A DNA stretch of 10,295 nucleotides from CAVSWN01 sp046728115. Lineage in GTDB: Bacteria > Acidobacteriota > Vicinamibacteria > Vicinamibacterales > CAVVIG01. Of the stretch, positions 1 to 6,513 are shown one piece after another. The notes beneath the pieces are model-generated. The model was given only the letters and a program-made list of their open reading frames with translations. It was not told where the DNA came from and made no database searches. Location of the stretch: NCBI GenBank assembly GCA_046728115.1, contig JBKPDW010000093.1, positions 1-10,295 of the forward strand. The letters are read 5' to 3'. The position numbers and the translations under genes are program-made. Within the stretch, counting starts at the first letter, position 1; every line of letters begins with the position of its first letter.

Positions 1-939
1 TACCATCAACGCGGCGCTGACGAGGAGCACGACCGACAACGCGGAGGTACTGCTGGCCGCGAGGCCCGCGTGTCAACGCCTGGGGATTGAGGAGCAGCCA
101 CGCGTGCAGGTCGTCGGGCACGGCCGCATCGGGTGGCATCAGCAGCTGGAAATCCGACGGCATCACGCCGATGACCGTCGTGGTCTGCCCGTTGACCTGG
201 ATGGCGCGGCCGACGACGGCCGGGTCGCCGCCGAATCGTCGCTGAAACAGCGGCCACCTCAGCAGAATCGTCCGCGGTGCAATTGTGTTTCGTCTTCCGC
301 TGCGAACGTGCGGCCCAGCGCCGGATCGGCCTGGAGGACGGTGGCGAAGAAATTCGTGCTCACCAGGCCGATCCGCAGCTGCTCGGGATCGCTATCGCCG
401 GTGAGCGCTGCGGTCGTGGCCCAGATGCTGCCGAAGCTGCTGAACAACGTGCCGCGGTCGCGCAGATCTTTCAGCTCGGGCGCGGACAGCGGCGCGCGTG
501 GATACCCGGACGAGGTCATGTCCGACCAGACGAACACCAGCCGCGACGAGTCACGGTACGGGAGCGGCGCGATCAGCATCGCGCGAACCACGCTGAAGAT
601 CGCGGTGTTCGCGCCGATCCCGAGCGCGAGCGTGAGAATGGCGACCGCCGCGAAACCCGGCGATCGTCGCAATCCGCGCCAGGCGTATCGCACGTCCTGC
701 AACGCCGTCTCGAGGCCGGTCCCGATTCTCGATCCGCGCACATCGTCGCGCACTTGTACGACGCCACCCATCTCGATGCGCGCCGCGCGGCGAGCCTCGG
801 GCGGATCCATTCCCGCCCGGATGTTCCTGTCGATGAGGCCGTCGAGATATCCGTGCAACTCTTCGTCCAATTGGGCGTCGAGTCGATCCCGGCGAAAGAG
901 CGTTCGCCAGAGGCTCGCGATCCCCGGCACGAGCGGCAT
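1..939 (-). pseudogene. ADOP-type MacB-like ABC transporter permease, frame-disrupted and cut by the window edge
   Basis: This is the amino-terminal part of an acidobacterial duplicated orphan permease, an inner-membrane MacB/FtsX-type protein. The first 226 codons (939 down to 259) start with the usual cytoplasmic leader (a charged stretch with EARRAARIEMGG near residue 47), then the FtsX-like opening with DVRYAWRGLRRSPGF and a first membrane helix (about residues 95-115, AILTLALGIGANTAIFSVV). A MacB periplasmic domain follows up to ALGRTFAAED. That frame stops with TGA at 259-261, but the family sequence continues in another frame from about 281 downward (APRTILLRWPLFQRRFGGDP, then VVGRAIQVNGQTTTVIGV, then GPRGQQYLRVVGR). 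Around 30-42 the frame changes again, to a hydrophobic ALSVVLLVSAALMV that resembles a later ADOP helix. The start ATG follows the PadR stop by 3 bases, with GAGGA about 7 bases upstream. It is either a decaying gene or carries sequence or assembly errors; the carboxyl end is outside the window. Confidence 0.85.
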
Positions 940-942
940 CGG

Positions 943-1269
943 TCAGTCCTCGGCGAGCACCAGATTGACGGCGAGCGTGATGCGCGCCCATTGGCGCTTT
1001 TCGGCCGCCAGCTGACGCCGCCCGGCGGCGGTCAGGTCGTAGGACCTGATGCGGCGGCCCTCGTCGTTGGTGTCCCACGTGCCGCTGACGAAGCCCCACT
1101 GTTCGAGACGATGCAGCGCCGGGAAAAGGGAGCCGGGCTTGACGTTGAAGGTGCCGTGCGTCAGCTGCTGGATGCGCTGCGCGATGAGCAACCCATGGCG
1201 GGGTTGGGTCTCGAGCGTCTTCAGGATCAGCAGATCGAGCGTGCCCTTGAGCAGTTCGGTCCGGGCCAT
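943..1269 (-). CDS. PadR-family winged-helix transcriptional regulator
   Basis: A 108-residue small PadR-type repressor. It opens with ELLKGTLDLLILKTLE, the first helix of the PadR winged helix, followed by RHGLLIAQRIQQL and the recognition and wing region PGSLFPALHRLEQWGFVSG (about residues 45-63). It ends in a short helix with AAEKRQWARITLAVNLVL, the dimerisation helix of the short acidobacterial PadR subfamily. These proteins generally sit directly before ADOP permease genes and repress the pair, and here the permease ATG follows after 3 bases. The start at 1269 is fixed by the family amino terminus and by a strong promoter whose -10 lies only 8 bases upstream, leaving no room for a Shine-Dalgarno; the mRNA is probably leaderless. 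The ligand is unknown. Confidence 0.93.
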   Translation of the reverse strand: MARTELLKGTLDLLILKTLETQPRHGLLIAQRIQQLTHGTFNVKPGSLFPALHRLEQWGFVSGTWDTNDEGRRIRSYDLTAAGRRQLAAEKRQWARITLAVNLVLAED

Positions 1270-1277
1270 GGACGTTC

Positions 1278-1306
1278 AATATAGATGTTCGATATCGAAG
1301 CGTCAA
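1278..1306 (-). promoter_or_regulatory. Sigma-70-type promoter of the padR-permease unit
   Basis: On the minus strand TTGACG (1306-1301) is separated by exactly 17 bases from TATATT (1283-1278). This is the best housekeeping-type promoter in the window. The -10 ends 8 bases before the padR ATG at 1269, so the predicted transcript begins within a base or two of the start codon. The assignment rests on consensus matching only. Confidence 0.75.
1288..1299. promoter_or_regulatory. Palindromic operator candidate between the padR -35 and -10
   Basis: TTCGATATCGAA is a perfect 12-base inverted repeat lying wholly inside the 17-base spacer of the padR promoter. A dimeric winged-helix repressor bound here would block RNA polymerase, and PadR proteins commonly repress their own promoters, so autoregulation is the simplest reading. 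Binding by this particular PadR is inferred; the site does not match the often quoted ATGT-N8-ACAT form exactly. Confidence 0.5.
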
Positions 1307-1340
1307 GTCACGGCGAGCGGTCGCGGTTCGATCGTGCGCC

Positions 1341-3416
1341 TTACCTGTCCTGTGTCGTCGCCGTGGCCAGGCGAACCGGCGCGTCGGGCGGCGTCGCGTT
1401 CGCGTTGCCGTCGATGTAGCGCTCGAACCAGTAGACCTGCCACTTGATGCTCTCGACGAGATGTTTCGGCTCGCCGGTGCGCGTGAGGTTGTGATTCTCC
1501 CGCGGGAAGAACACGATTTCGCTCGGCACGCCGAAGTGTCTGAGGGCGCGGAACCACTGTTCGCCCTGCTCGATGGGCACTCGGAAATCGTTGTCGGAGT
1601 GGAGCACAAGGGTCGGCGTCTTCACGTTCTTGACGTATTTGAGCGGCGACGCGGCCCAATACGCATCGAACTTCTCGAAGATGTCGCCCTGAAAATCGTC
1701 TGCATGTCCGTACGCCCCGTCCCGCGTTCCGTCGTCGCTGATGAAATTCGAGATGCTGCGCATGGTGACGGCCGCCTTGAAACGATTGGTGTGGCTCACG
1801 ATCCAGTTCGTCATGAATCCGCCGTAGCTGCCGCCGGTGACGCCGAGCCGATCCTTGTCGATCCAGGCGTACTTCGCGAGGATCGCGTCCACGCCGTTCA
1901 CGATGTCGACGTAGTCGCGGCCGCCCCAGTTGAGCTCGATACCGCGTGCGAATTTTTCGCCGTACCCGGTAGAGCCTCGGGGGTTGGTGAAGAACACCGC
2001 CCAGCCGTGCGAGGCGTACACCTGGAACTCGTGGTACCAGTCGAAGCCGAACTGCCCGGCCGGTCCGCCGTGAATCGTGAGAATCATCGGGTACTTCTTG
2101 GCGGGTTCCCAGCCGACCGGCTTCATGAGAAAGCCGTCCACATCCCAGCCATCCGCGCCTTTGTACGGCACCCGCTCGACGGGCACGACCTGCAGTTGTT
2201 TCCAGAGCGCTAGGTTCAGATGAGTCAACTGTTTTTCGCTGCGGCCCGCCAGGTCGGCAACGTACAGGTCGTCCATGCGAGTCGGATCGTTCACGGCGTA
2301 GGCGAGGCGATTCGTCTTGTCGCTGATGTCGGCCAGGTGCACGGTTCGATCGCCCGAGGTGACCGCCGCGGCACGGCGCGCGGCGAGATCCACACGATAC
2401 AGCTGTGTGGTTCCCTTCACGCCGGTTTCGAAGTACAGCGATCGGCCGTCCTGTGCCCACCGCAGCGCGGTTGGGATCAGATCCACGCCGTCGGCGGCTG
2501 GTCGTGACGTGCCGCCGGTCGCTGGCGCAAGCCAGATTCTCGAATGCGATTTTTCGGGGACCGCGCTCAGGAACGCAATCGTCTGTCCGTCAGGTGACCA
2601 TCGCGGCGACGTGTCCGCCGTAGTGTGATCGGAAATCTTGGTCAGCGGACCTCCAGTGGCGTCGATCACCCACACATCGGAGTCGTGGCTCTCATCGAAT
2701 GCTTTGCCGCTGCGGTCCGACACGAACGCGATCTTGCGGCCGTCGGGCGACCATTGCGGATCGCTGTCGTTCCAGTCGTCGCCGCTGGTGATCTGCGACG
2801 CGCGTCCCGACGCGACGTCGACGACCCAGAGATGCGTCCGCTTGTCGTCAAACCAGCCGCTGTCGTTGAACTTGTAGTTCGCATGCCTGTAATGACGCAC
2901 GTCGCTCGGCGATTTTGCGGTGTCGCTCGGCCCGCTGCGCGACACGACGACGAGACGTGATCCATCGGGTGACCACTGAAAGCTCGACACGCCGGTGGAC
3001 AGAATCGTGACGCGATGCGGTTCGCCGCCGGCCAGCGGCAGCATCCAGACCTGTGTGCGCAGCGTGTCAGTTGCGGAATCGCCAGCCGCCGGCCGCGCCG
3101 ACAGGAACGCGATCGCCTTGCCGTCGGGACTCCAGCGTGGACTGTTCGACGATTGCGCGGCCGTGGTCAGCACGCGCGCTTCGCTCGAGGCGTCGGCCGC
3201 AACGATGCGGATGTCGCTTCGCCGCCGATTCTGCTTCTCATCGACGGTCGTGACGACAAAAGCGATCGTCGATCCATCGGGCGAGAAGCGCGGATCGGAG
3301 AGCGTTTCGAAAGTGTAATAGTCTTCGGCGGTCACGCCACGTGTCTGCGCAGCGCCGGGCGCTGCCGCCAGGAAGAACACCAACAAGCCGGCGACGGCGA
3401 CGGGGATCCGATTCAT
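1341..3416 (-). CDS. Secreted S9-family serine peptidase (prolyl oligopeptidase / acylaminoacyl-peptidase type)
   Basis: A 691-residue exported peptidase that would cleave short peptides in the periplasm or outside the cell. Residues 1-24 form a signal peptide (basic MNR, hydrophobic AGLLVFFLA, cleavage after GAAQ). A beta-propeller follows with repeated PD40/TolB-like blades, each carrying a version of W/F-SPDG (for example DPRFSPDG near 41-48, SPRWSPDG, DPQWSPDG). The carboxyl third is the alpha/beta hydrolase domain. The catalytic serine is S530 in GVTGGSYGGF, the aspartate D610 in HSDNDFRVP and the histidine H642 in PRENHNL, in the S9 order and spacing. I start it at 3416 because the signal peptide begins there and GGAGAGG lies just upstream; a longer frame extends to 3479 but overlaps the Ku gene. 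It lies 31 bases after Ku and is probably co-transcribed with it. Exact cleavage preference cannot be read from the sequence. Confidence 0.95.
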   Translation of the reverse strand: MNRIPVAVAGLLVFFLAAAPGAAQTRGVTAEDYYTFETLSDPRFSPDGSTIAFVVTTVDEKQNRRRSDIRIVAADASSEARVLTTAAQSSNSPRWSPDGKAIAFLSARPAAGDSATDTLRTQVWMLPLAGGEPHRVTILSTGVSSFQWSPDGSRLVVVSRSGPSDTAKSPSDVRHYRHANYKFNDSGWFDDKRTHLWVVDVASGRASQITSGDDWNDSDPQWSPDGRKIAFVSDRSGKAFDESHDSDVWVIDATGGPLTKISDHTTADTSPRWSPDGQTIAFLSAVPEKSHSRIWLAPATGGTSRPAADGVDLIPTALRWAQDGRSLYFETGVKGTTQLYRVDLAARRAAAVTSGDRTVHLADISDKTNRLAYAVNDPTRMDDLYVADLAGRSEKQLTHLNLALWKQLQVVPVERVPYKGADGWDVDGFLMKPVGWEPAKKYPMILTIHGGPAGQFGFDWYHEFQVYASHGWAVFFTNPRGSTGYGEKFARGIELNWGGRDYVDIVNGVDAILAKYAWIDKDRLGVTGGSYGGFMTNWIVSHTNRFKAAVTMRSISNFISDDGTRDGAYGHADDFQGDIFEKFDAYWAASPLKYVKNVKTPTLVLHSDNDFRVPIEQGEQWFRALRHFGVPSEIVFFPRENHNLTRTGEPKHLVESIKWQVYWFERYIDGNANATPPDAPVRLATATTQDR

Positions 3417-3426
3417 ACACCTCTCC
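3417..3426 (-). promoter_or_regulatory. Ribosome binding site deciding the S9 peptidase start
   Basis: GGAGAGG (3426-3420) lies immediately before the ATG at 3416, with 6 bases between its GGAG and the start. It supports the start that gives a signal peptide over the in-frame ATG at 3479. Confidence 0.7.
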
Positions 3427-3447
3427 AATCGCGCGAGCTGCCGTTCG

Positions 3448-4299
3448 TCAGCCCCTGGCTCCAGCGCGTTTCTTTCCACTGCTCGCCATTCCCGAAACCG
3501 TCGCTACCGGCTTTTTCTTGTGTGCGCTGATGGTGTCGAGGCTTTTGCGCAAGGCATCCATCAGGTTGACGACCTTCGGCGGCGCTTCGACCTCCGGCGT
3601 CACGACTTCGCGTCCTTCGATCTTGGCATCGATGATCTCGCGCAGGCCCACCTGGTAGTCGTCGCGGTACGACGCGAAGTCGACGTCGCCCTCGAAGGTG
3701 CCGATGACCTGTCGCGCGAGCTTTACCTCGTCCGGCTTGACCGATGCCGGCATGTCCGACAGCTCATCGATGGCCTCCATGCTGCGGATCTCGGCTGCGT
3801 GGCGAAGCGTGTACATCACCAGCCCGCGCTCGCGCGGCTGGACCTTGACGAGATACTCGCGTCCGTACAACGCGACCTTCCCGATGCCGGCCTTGCCTTT
3901 CATCCCCTCGCGGATGACCGCGAAGGCTTCGCGCGCGACCGCGCCGTCCGGCGCCAGATAGTACGGACGTTCGAGGTAAATGGGGTCGATCGAGGTGTCA
4001 TCGGTGAACGTCTCGAGATTGATCACGCGCGTCGATTCGACGCGCACCTTCTCGACGTCCTCCTCGTCCACGACGACATAGCGTCCCTTTTCGAATTCGT
4101 AGCCCTTGACGATGTCGGTGTTCGGCACCTCGCGCTCGCAATGCGGGCACCAGCGCTTCTGCTGGATCCGCGTCTGACACTCGGCGTGCAGCTGATTGAA
4201 GCTCAGCGTGGCGGCGGCATCGGTGGCCGGGAACACCTTCACCGGAATGTTCACCAGGCTGATCTTGAGGTATCCCTTCCAGGTTGGGCGTGCGGGCAT
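3448..4299 (-). CDS. ku: Ku protein, bacterial non-homologous end joining
   Basis: A 283-residue bacterial Ku, which forms a homodimeric ring on broken DNA ends and recruits the ligase LigD. It begins with the family hallmark WKGYLKISLVNIPVKVFPAT (residues 7-26). A cysteine cluster follows (C41, C51, C54 in CQTRIQQKRWCPHC) that is common in bacterial Ku. The beta-barrel core continues with KGYEFEKGRYVVVDEED, IDPIYLERPYYLAPD (104-118) and the RERGLVMYTLRHAAEIR region (156-172). The carboxyl tail (about 259-283) is rich in lysine and arginine, like the DNA-binding tails of other bacterial Ku proteins. Length is normal. AGGAG 5 bases before the ATG supports the start. No ligD lies in the window. 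The gene follows the exported-paralogue cluster by 53 bases and precedes the S9 peptidase by 31, an unusual neighbourhood for Ku. Confidence 0.97.
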   Translation of the reverse strand: MPARPTWKGYLKISLVNIPVKVFPATDAAATLSFNQLHAECQTRIQQKRWCPHCEREVPNTDIVKGYEFEKGRYVVVDEEDVEKVRVESTRVINLETFTDDTSIDPIYLERPYYLAPDGAVAREAFAVIREGMKGKAGIGKVALYGREYLVKVQPRERGLVMYTLRHAAEIRSMEAIDELSDMPASVKPDEVKLARQVIGTFEGDVDFASYRDDYQVGLREIIDAKIEGREVVTPEVEAPPKVVNLMDALRKSLDTISAHKKKPVATVSGMASSGKKRAGARG

Positions 4300-4309
4300 G
4301 ATTGCTCCT
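4300..4309 (-). promoter_or_regulatory. Ku ribosome binding site
   Basis: CAGGAG with AGGAG at 4309-4305 is 5 bases from the ATG at 4299, close to the ideal spacing. The rest of the 53-base gap up to 4352 shows no convincing -35/-10 pair, so Ku may depend on transcription from the upstream genes. Confidence 0.6.
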
Positions 4310-4352
4310 GTAAGCAGAAGACCATACCATGCGATGCGCGCGCGGCGCCACG

Positions 4353-5210
4353 TCAGGGAATCCGCCGGAACGTGCCGTAGCCGGCGCGCCCCTCGATGAG
4401 CGAGCCATCGCGACGGCCGTCATAGCGCTCGCGCATTTCGATGGGCACCAGCATGTCCATCAGCGGTTCGGACTGGTAGCTGACGTCGATCGTCGCGCGC
4501 ACGCTCCGGTCTTCCACGACGAGCTCGCTCATCAACACCTGTCCGGAGGACGGGTCGATTCAGAACCGCCCGCGCGACGGGAGATCCTTGCGAGTGGGCG
4601 AGCGAACGATGGTTGGGCGATCGCGTTCCTCGAACTCGATGGTCCACATCTCGATCGAAACGCGAAAGGCGCCGTCGGCCGGCGCGGCCTCGATTGGCAC
4701 GGTCGTGGGTCGACGCTCGCCTGTACGTTTGAATCGAAATCGCGGCTGCTTGTCGGGCTCCAGGAACTGCAGGGCGAGCAGCGGGAGATTGATGTTCCGC
4801 AGTACGTCGCCGATGTTGTAGCGGGAGCTCGCTGCAAGAATCTGCCGGATCTGCTCGTCGGCTGCCACTGAATGGTCGGCGAACAGGGCGGTGAGGCGAT
4901 CGGTCCGATCTCGAACCGGCCGTCCATCGACCTCGAAGACGTCGCGGTACTGGACCCATCCCTGACCGGACCCGGCGCGCACCAGCGCGAGATCCGATCG
5001 CAGCTCGATCTTCATCGGATTGACGAGCCGGCCGGGTCCGCGACCGAACCGCTTGACCTCCTGCACGTACCGTTCTTCGGAGAGGATGCGCGCAAGCCGG
5101 TTCTCGAATTCGGTGACGTAGCGCGCGGCGCGCGCGAGCACCACGTCGAGAGACGGAGGCCGGGAGCCAGTCGGTTGAACGACCAGCGTCAACGCGAGCG
5201 CCAGAAGCAC
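4353..5210 (-). pseudogene. Third copy of the exported paralogue family, interrupted by an in-frame TGA
   Basis: The reading frame from GTG 5210 to the TGA at 4353-4355 aligns end to end with the intact paralogue upstream. Shared motifs include VLARAARYVTEFENRLARIL, RDVFEVDGRPVRDRTDRL, SSRYNIG, NLPLLAL and DLPSRGRF. It also has a short hydrophobic leader (LLALALTLVV). Codon 217 (4562-4560) is TGA where the intact paralogue has TGG (W223 in GRFWIDP). Homology resumes in the same frame straight after it (IDPSSGQVLMSELVVED...) and runs another 68 codons. This is a point nonsense change, not a frameshift. Without read-through the product is 216 residues and lacks the last quarter. AAGGAG, made from the last codons of the upstream gene, lies 5 bases before the GTG, so the start is translationally coupled. 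Either a recently dead gene or a sequence error. Function unknown. Confidence 0.85.
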
Positions 5211-5221
5211 CGCTACTCCTT
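5211..5221 (-). promoter_or_regulatory. Embedded ribosome binding site coupling the second and third paralogues
   Basis: AAGGAG (5221-5216) encodes the final Lys-Glu of the intact paralogue and is followed by its TAG stop (5215-5213). The GTG start of the next gene is at 5210, two bases after the stop. The near-consensus site with a 5-base spacer supports this GTG as the true start and termination-reinitiation coupling. Confidence 0.7.
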
Positions 5222-6124
5222 GATCGGCGCGATCTTCTCGTCCACCTTGACTTGAAACTGGCGGAATCTGCCGTAGGTCGCGGTGCCGCTCACGCGAATG
5301 TTGTTGCGGCGCTCGAGGTACTCTTCGTGCATCGCAACAGGGACCAGGACGTCGGCCAGGACGTCGGGCTGGTAGCCGACGAGCACGGTGCCGCTGAGCC
5401 TGACATCGGAGGCGATCAGCTCGGACATGAAGACGCGCCCGGTCGCGGGGTCGATCCAGAACCGCCCATGCGACGGCAGGTCGCGGTTGTTGGTGGTCAC
5501 GATCAGCGTGCCCGGGCCGACCTCGTCGTAGCTGACGGTCCAGGTGTCAGGGGGCATCGCGAGGTCGCGTCCGAACCCGGGCACGCCCGATCGCGCGTGC
5601 GCAAACTTGAAATGGCCTCGCCTCGCGGGCTCGAGGATCAGCAGCGCGAGCAGCGGCACGTTGATCGTGCGCTGCATGTTGCCGATGTTGTAGCGCGAGC
5701 TCTCGAGCATGATCTGATCGACCTGGCTCGCGGTCGACGCCGTCGGCTCCACGAACAGCTTCATCAGCCGTTCGTTGCGATCGCGTACGGCCTTGCCGTC
5801 GACTTCGAACACGTCGCGGAACTGAACCCAGCGATCCGCGCCCTGCGGCCTGACGAGCAGCAAGTCGGACTTCAGCTCGCGATGCATCACGCCGATCCGC
5901 AGCGCCGGCCGCGGGCCGAGCGTCGCCGGATCGTGCACGTCCTGCTGGTAGGTTTCCTCCGACACGACGCCAGAGAGCAGGCGCTGGAAATCCGTCACGT
6001 ACCGGCCGGCCCGCTCGACCACTGCTTCGAGCGTCAAGTCCTGCGCCTTCAAGCCTGGCTGGCCGCCGGCAATCAGCGCGACGAACAAGGAGGCACAGAG
6101 TGTTGCGGGCCCGATGGACCTCAT
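5213..6124 (-). CDS. Exported protein of an unrecognised family, intact copy of a three-gene array
   Basis: A 303-residue protein with a probable signal peptide (residues 1-28, hydrophobic LCASLFVALIAG, ending KAQ). I cannot name the family. The mature protein starts with an amphipathic helix (EAVVERAGRYVTDFQRLLSG). A predicted mixed region follows with RWVQFRDVFEVDGKAVRDR (99-117), SSRYNIG (142-148) and INVPLLALLIL (154-164). The second half is strand-rich: GRFWIDPATGRVFMSELIAS (220-239), then VLVGYQ, a basic patch HEEYLERRNNIR, and TATYGRFRQFQVKVDE at the end. The WIDPATG...SEL pattern and alternating strands recall LolA/RseB-like half-barrel lipid- or peptide-binding domains, but that is a guess from pattern. 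Its ATG overlaps the stop of the upstream remnant (ATGA at 6124-6121), and it is followed 2 bases later by the third copy. Probably periplasmic. Named a hypothetical protein with good confidence that it is a real gene. Confidence 0.88.
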   Translation of the reverse strand: MRSIGPATLCASLFVALIAGGQPGLKAQDLTLEAVVERAGRYVTDFQRLLSGVVSEETYQQDVHDPATLGPRPALRIGVMHRELKSDLLLVRPQGADRWVQFRDVFEVDGKAVRDRNERLMKLFVEPTASTASQVDQIMLESSRYNIGNMQRTINVPLLALLILEPARRGHFKFAHARSGVPGFGRDLAMPPDTWTVSYDEVGPGTLIVTTNNRDLPSHGRFWIDPATGRVFMSELIASDVRLSGTVLVGYQPDVLADVLVPVAMHEEYLERRNNIRVSGTATYGRFRQFQVKVDEKIAPIKE

Positions 6125-6442
6125 TTCTTGATCGCCTCGTCGACATTCACCTGATAGCGACGAAACCTCGTGTAACTGGCGCGGCCGTCGATGGTCGTGC
6201 CCGCTTTCGTGACGTACGTCTCGCGCATGTCGCGCGGCATGAACAGGGCAACCGCGGGCTCGGCAGCGTAGGTGCCCTCGATCTTCCCGCGAACGGAGCC
6301 GTTCTCAGCCGATAACCCCGTCGCCACGTAATCGGGCAGCCTTGTCGACGACCAGTTCGATCTCGGCCGATTGGGTCAAGGCGAGCGCGCTAGCCGAGCC
6401 GGCAACCGCCAAAGTCAGCGTGACGAGCCAGCGATGGTTCAT
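6121..6442 (-). pseudogene. First copy of the exported paralogue family, collapsed by a large internal deletion
   Basis: From ATG 6442 there is a good signal peptide (NHRWLVTLTLAVAGSASALA) followed by EIELVVDKAAR, matching the start of the mature intact paralogue (LEAVVERAGRYV). That frame ends at a TGA at 6305-6307. In another frame, from about 6330 down to 6121, the last 70 or so residues of the family are encoded (GLSAENGSVRGKIEGTY, PRDMRETYV, GRASYTRFRRYQVNVDEAI). The two pieces meet at about 6325-6337, with one base too many for a continuous frame. By comparison with the intact copy about 190 codons are missing from the middle, so a single deletion of a length not divisible by three explains both the loss and the frame change. 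It shares the 4-base ATGA overlap with the intact copy. A short independent 68-residue gene starting at 6327 is less likely because the upstream signal-peptide piece is also recognisable. Confidence 0.8.
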
Positions 6443-6513
6443 GAACTGAACGCTAATCGTCCTCCCGGCTGATACGAGCGTCAAGTTAGAATGCCTGCGA
6501 GCGGAGGTGCGCG
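6443..6513. promoter_or_regulatory. Divergent intergenic region, promoters poorly defined
   Basis: These 71 bases separate the minus-strand paralogue cluster from the plus-strand DUF3500 gene and must hold both promoters if neither is read through from elsewhere. On the minus strand TTGACG (6484-6479) copies the padR -35, but the hexamer 17 bases on, GACGAT, is a poor -10. On the plus strand TAGAAT (6487-6492) is a fair -10 without a recognisable -35. GGAGG at 6503-6507 is the ribosome binding site of the DUF3500 gene, 6 bases from its ATG. Confidence 0.35.

Noticed and set aside
104..1284. Long open frames on the plus strand across the padR-permease region
   Set aside because: They mirror the real minus-strand genes, are rich in Arg, Ala and Ser without any family motif, and overlap clearly homologous PadR and ADOP sequence.
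3520..4380. A 286-codon plus-strand open frame opposite Ku
   Set aside because: High GC leaves the opposite strand open; the minus strand encodes an unmistakable full-length Ku and the plus frame has no recognisable domain or ribosome binding site.
4560..4562. UGA read as tryptophan (alternative genetic code)
   Set aside because: Ku, PadR and the dehydrogenase all end properly at TGA, and tryptophans elsewhere are TGG, so TGA is a normal stop here.
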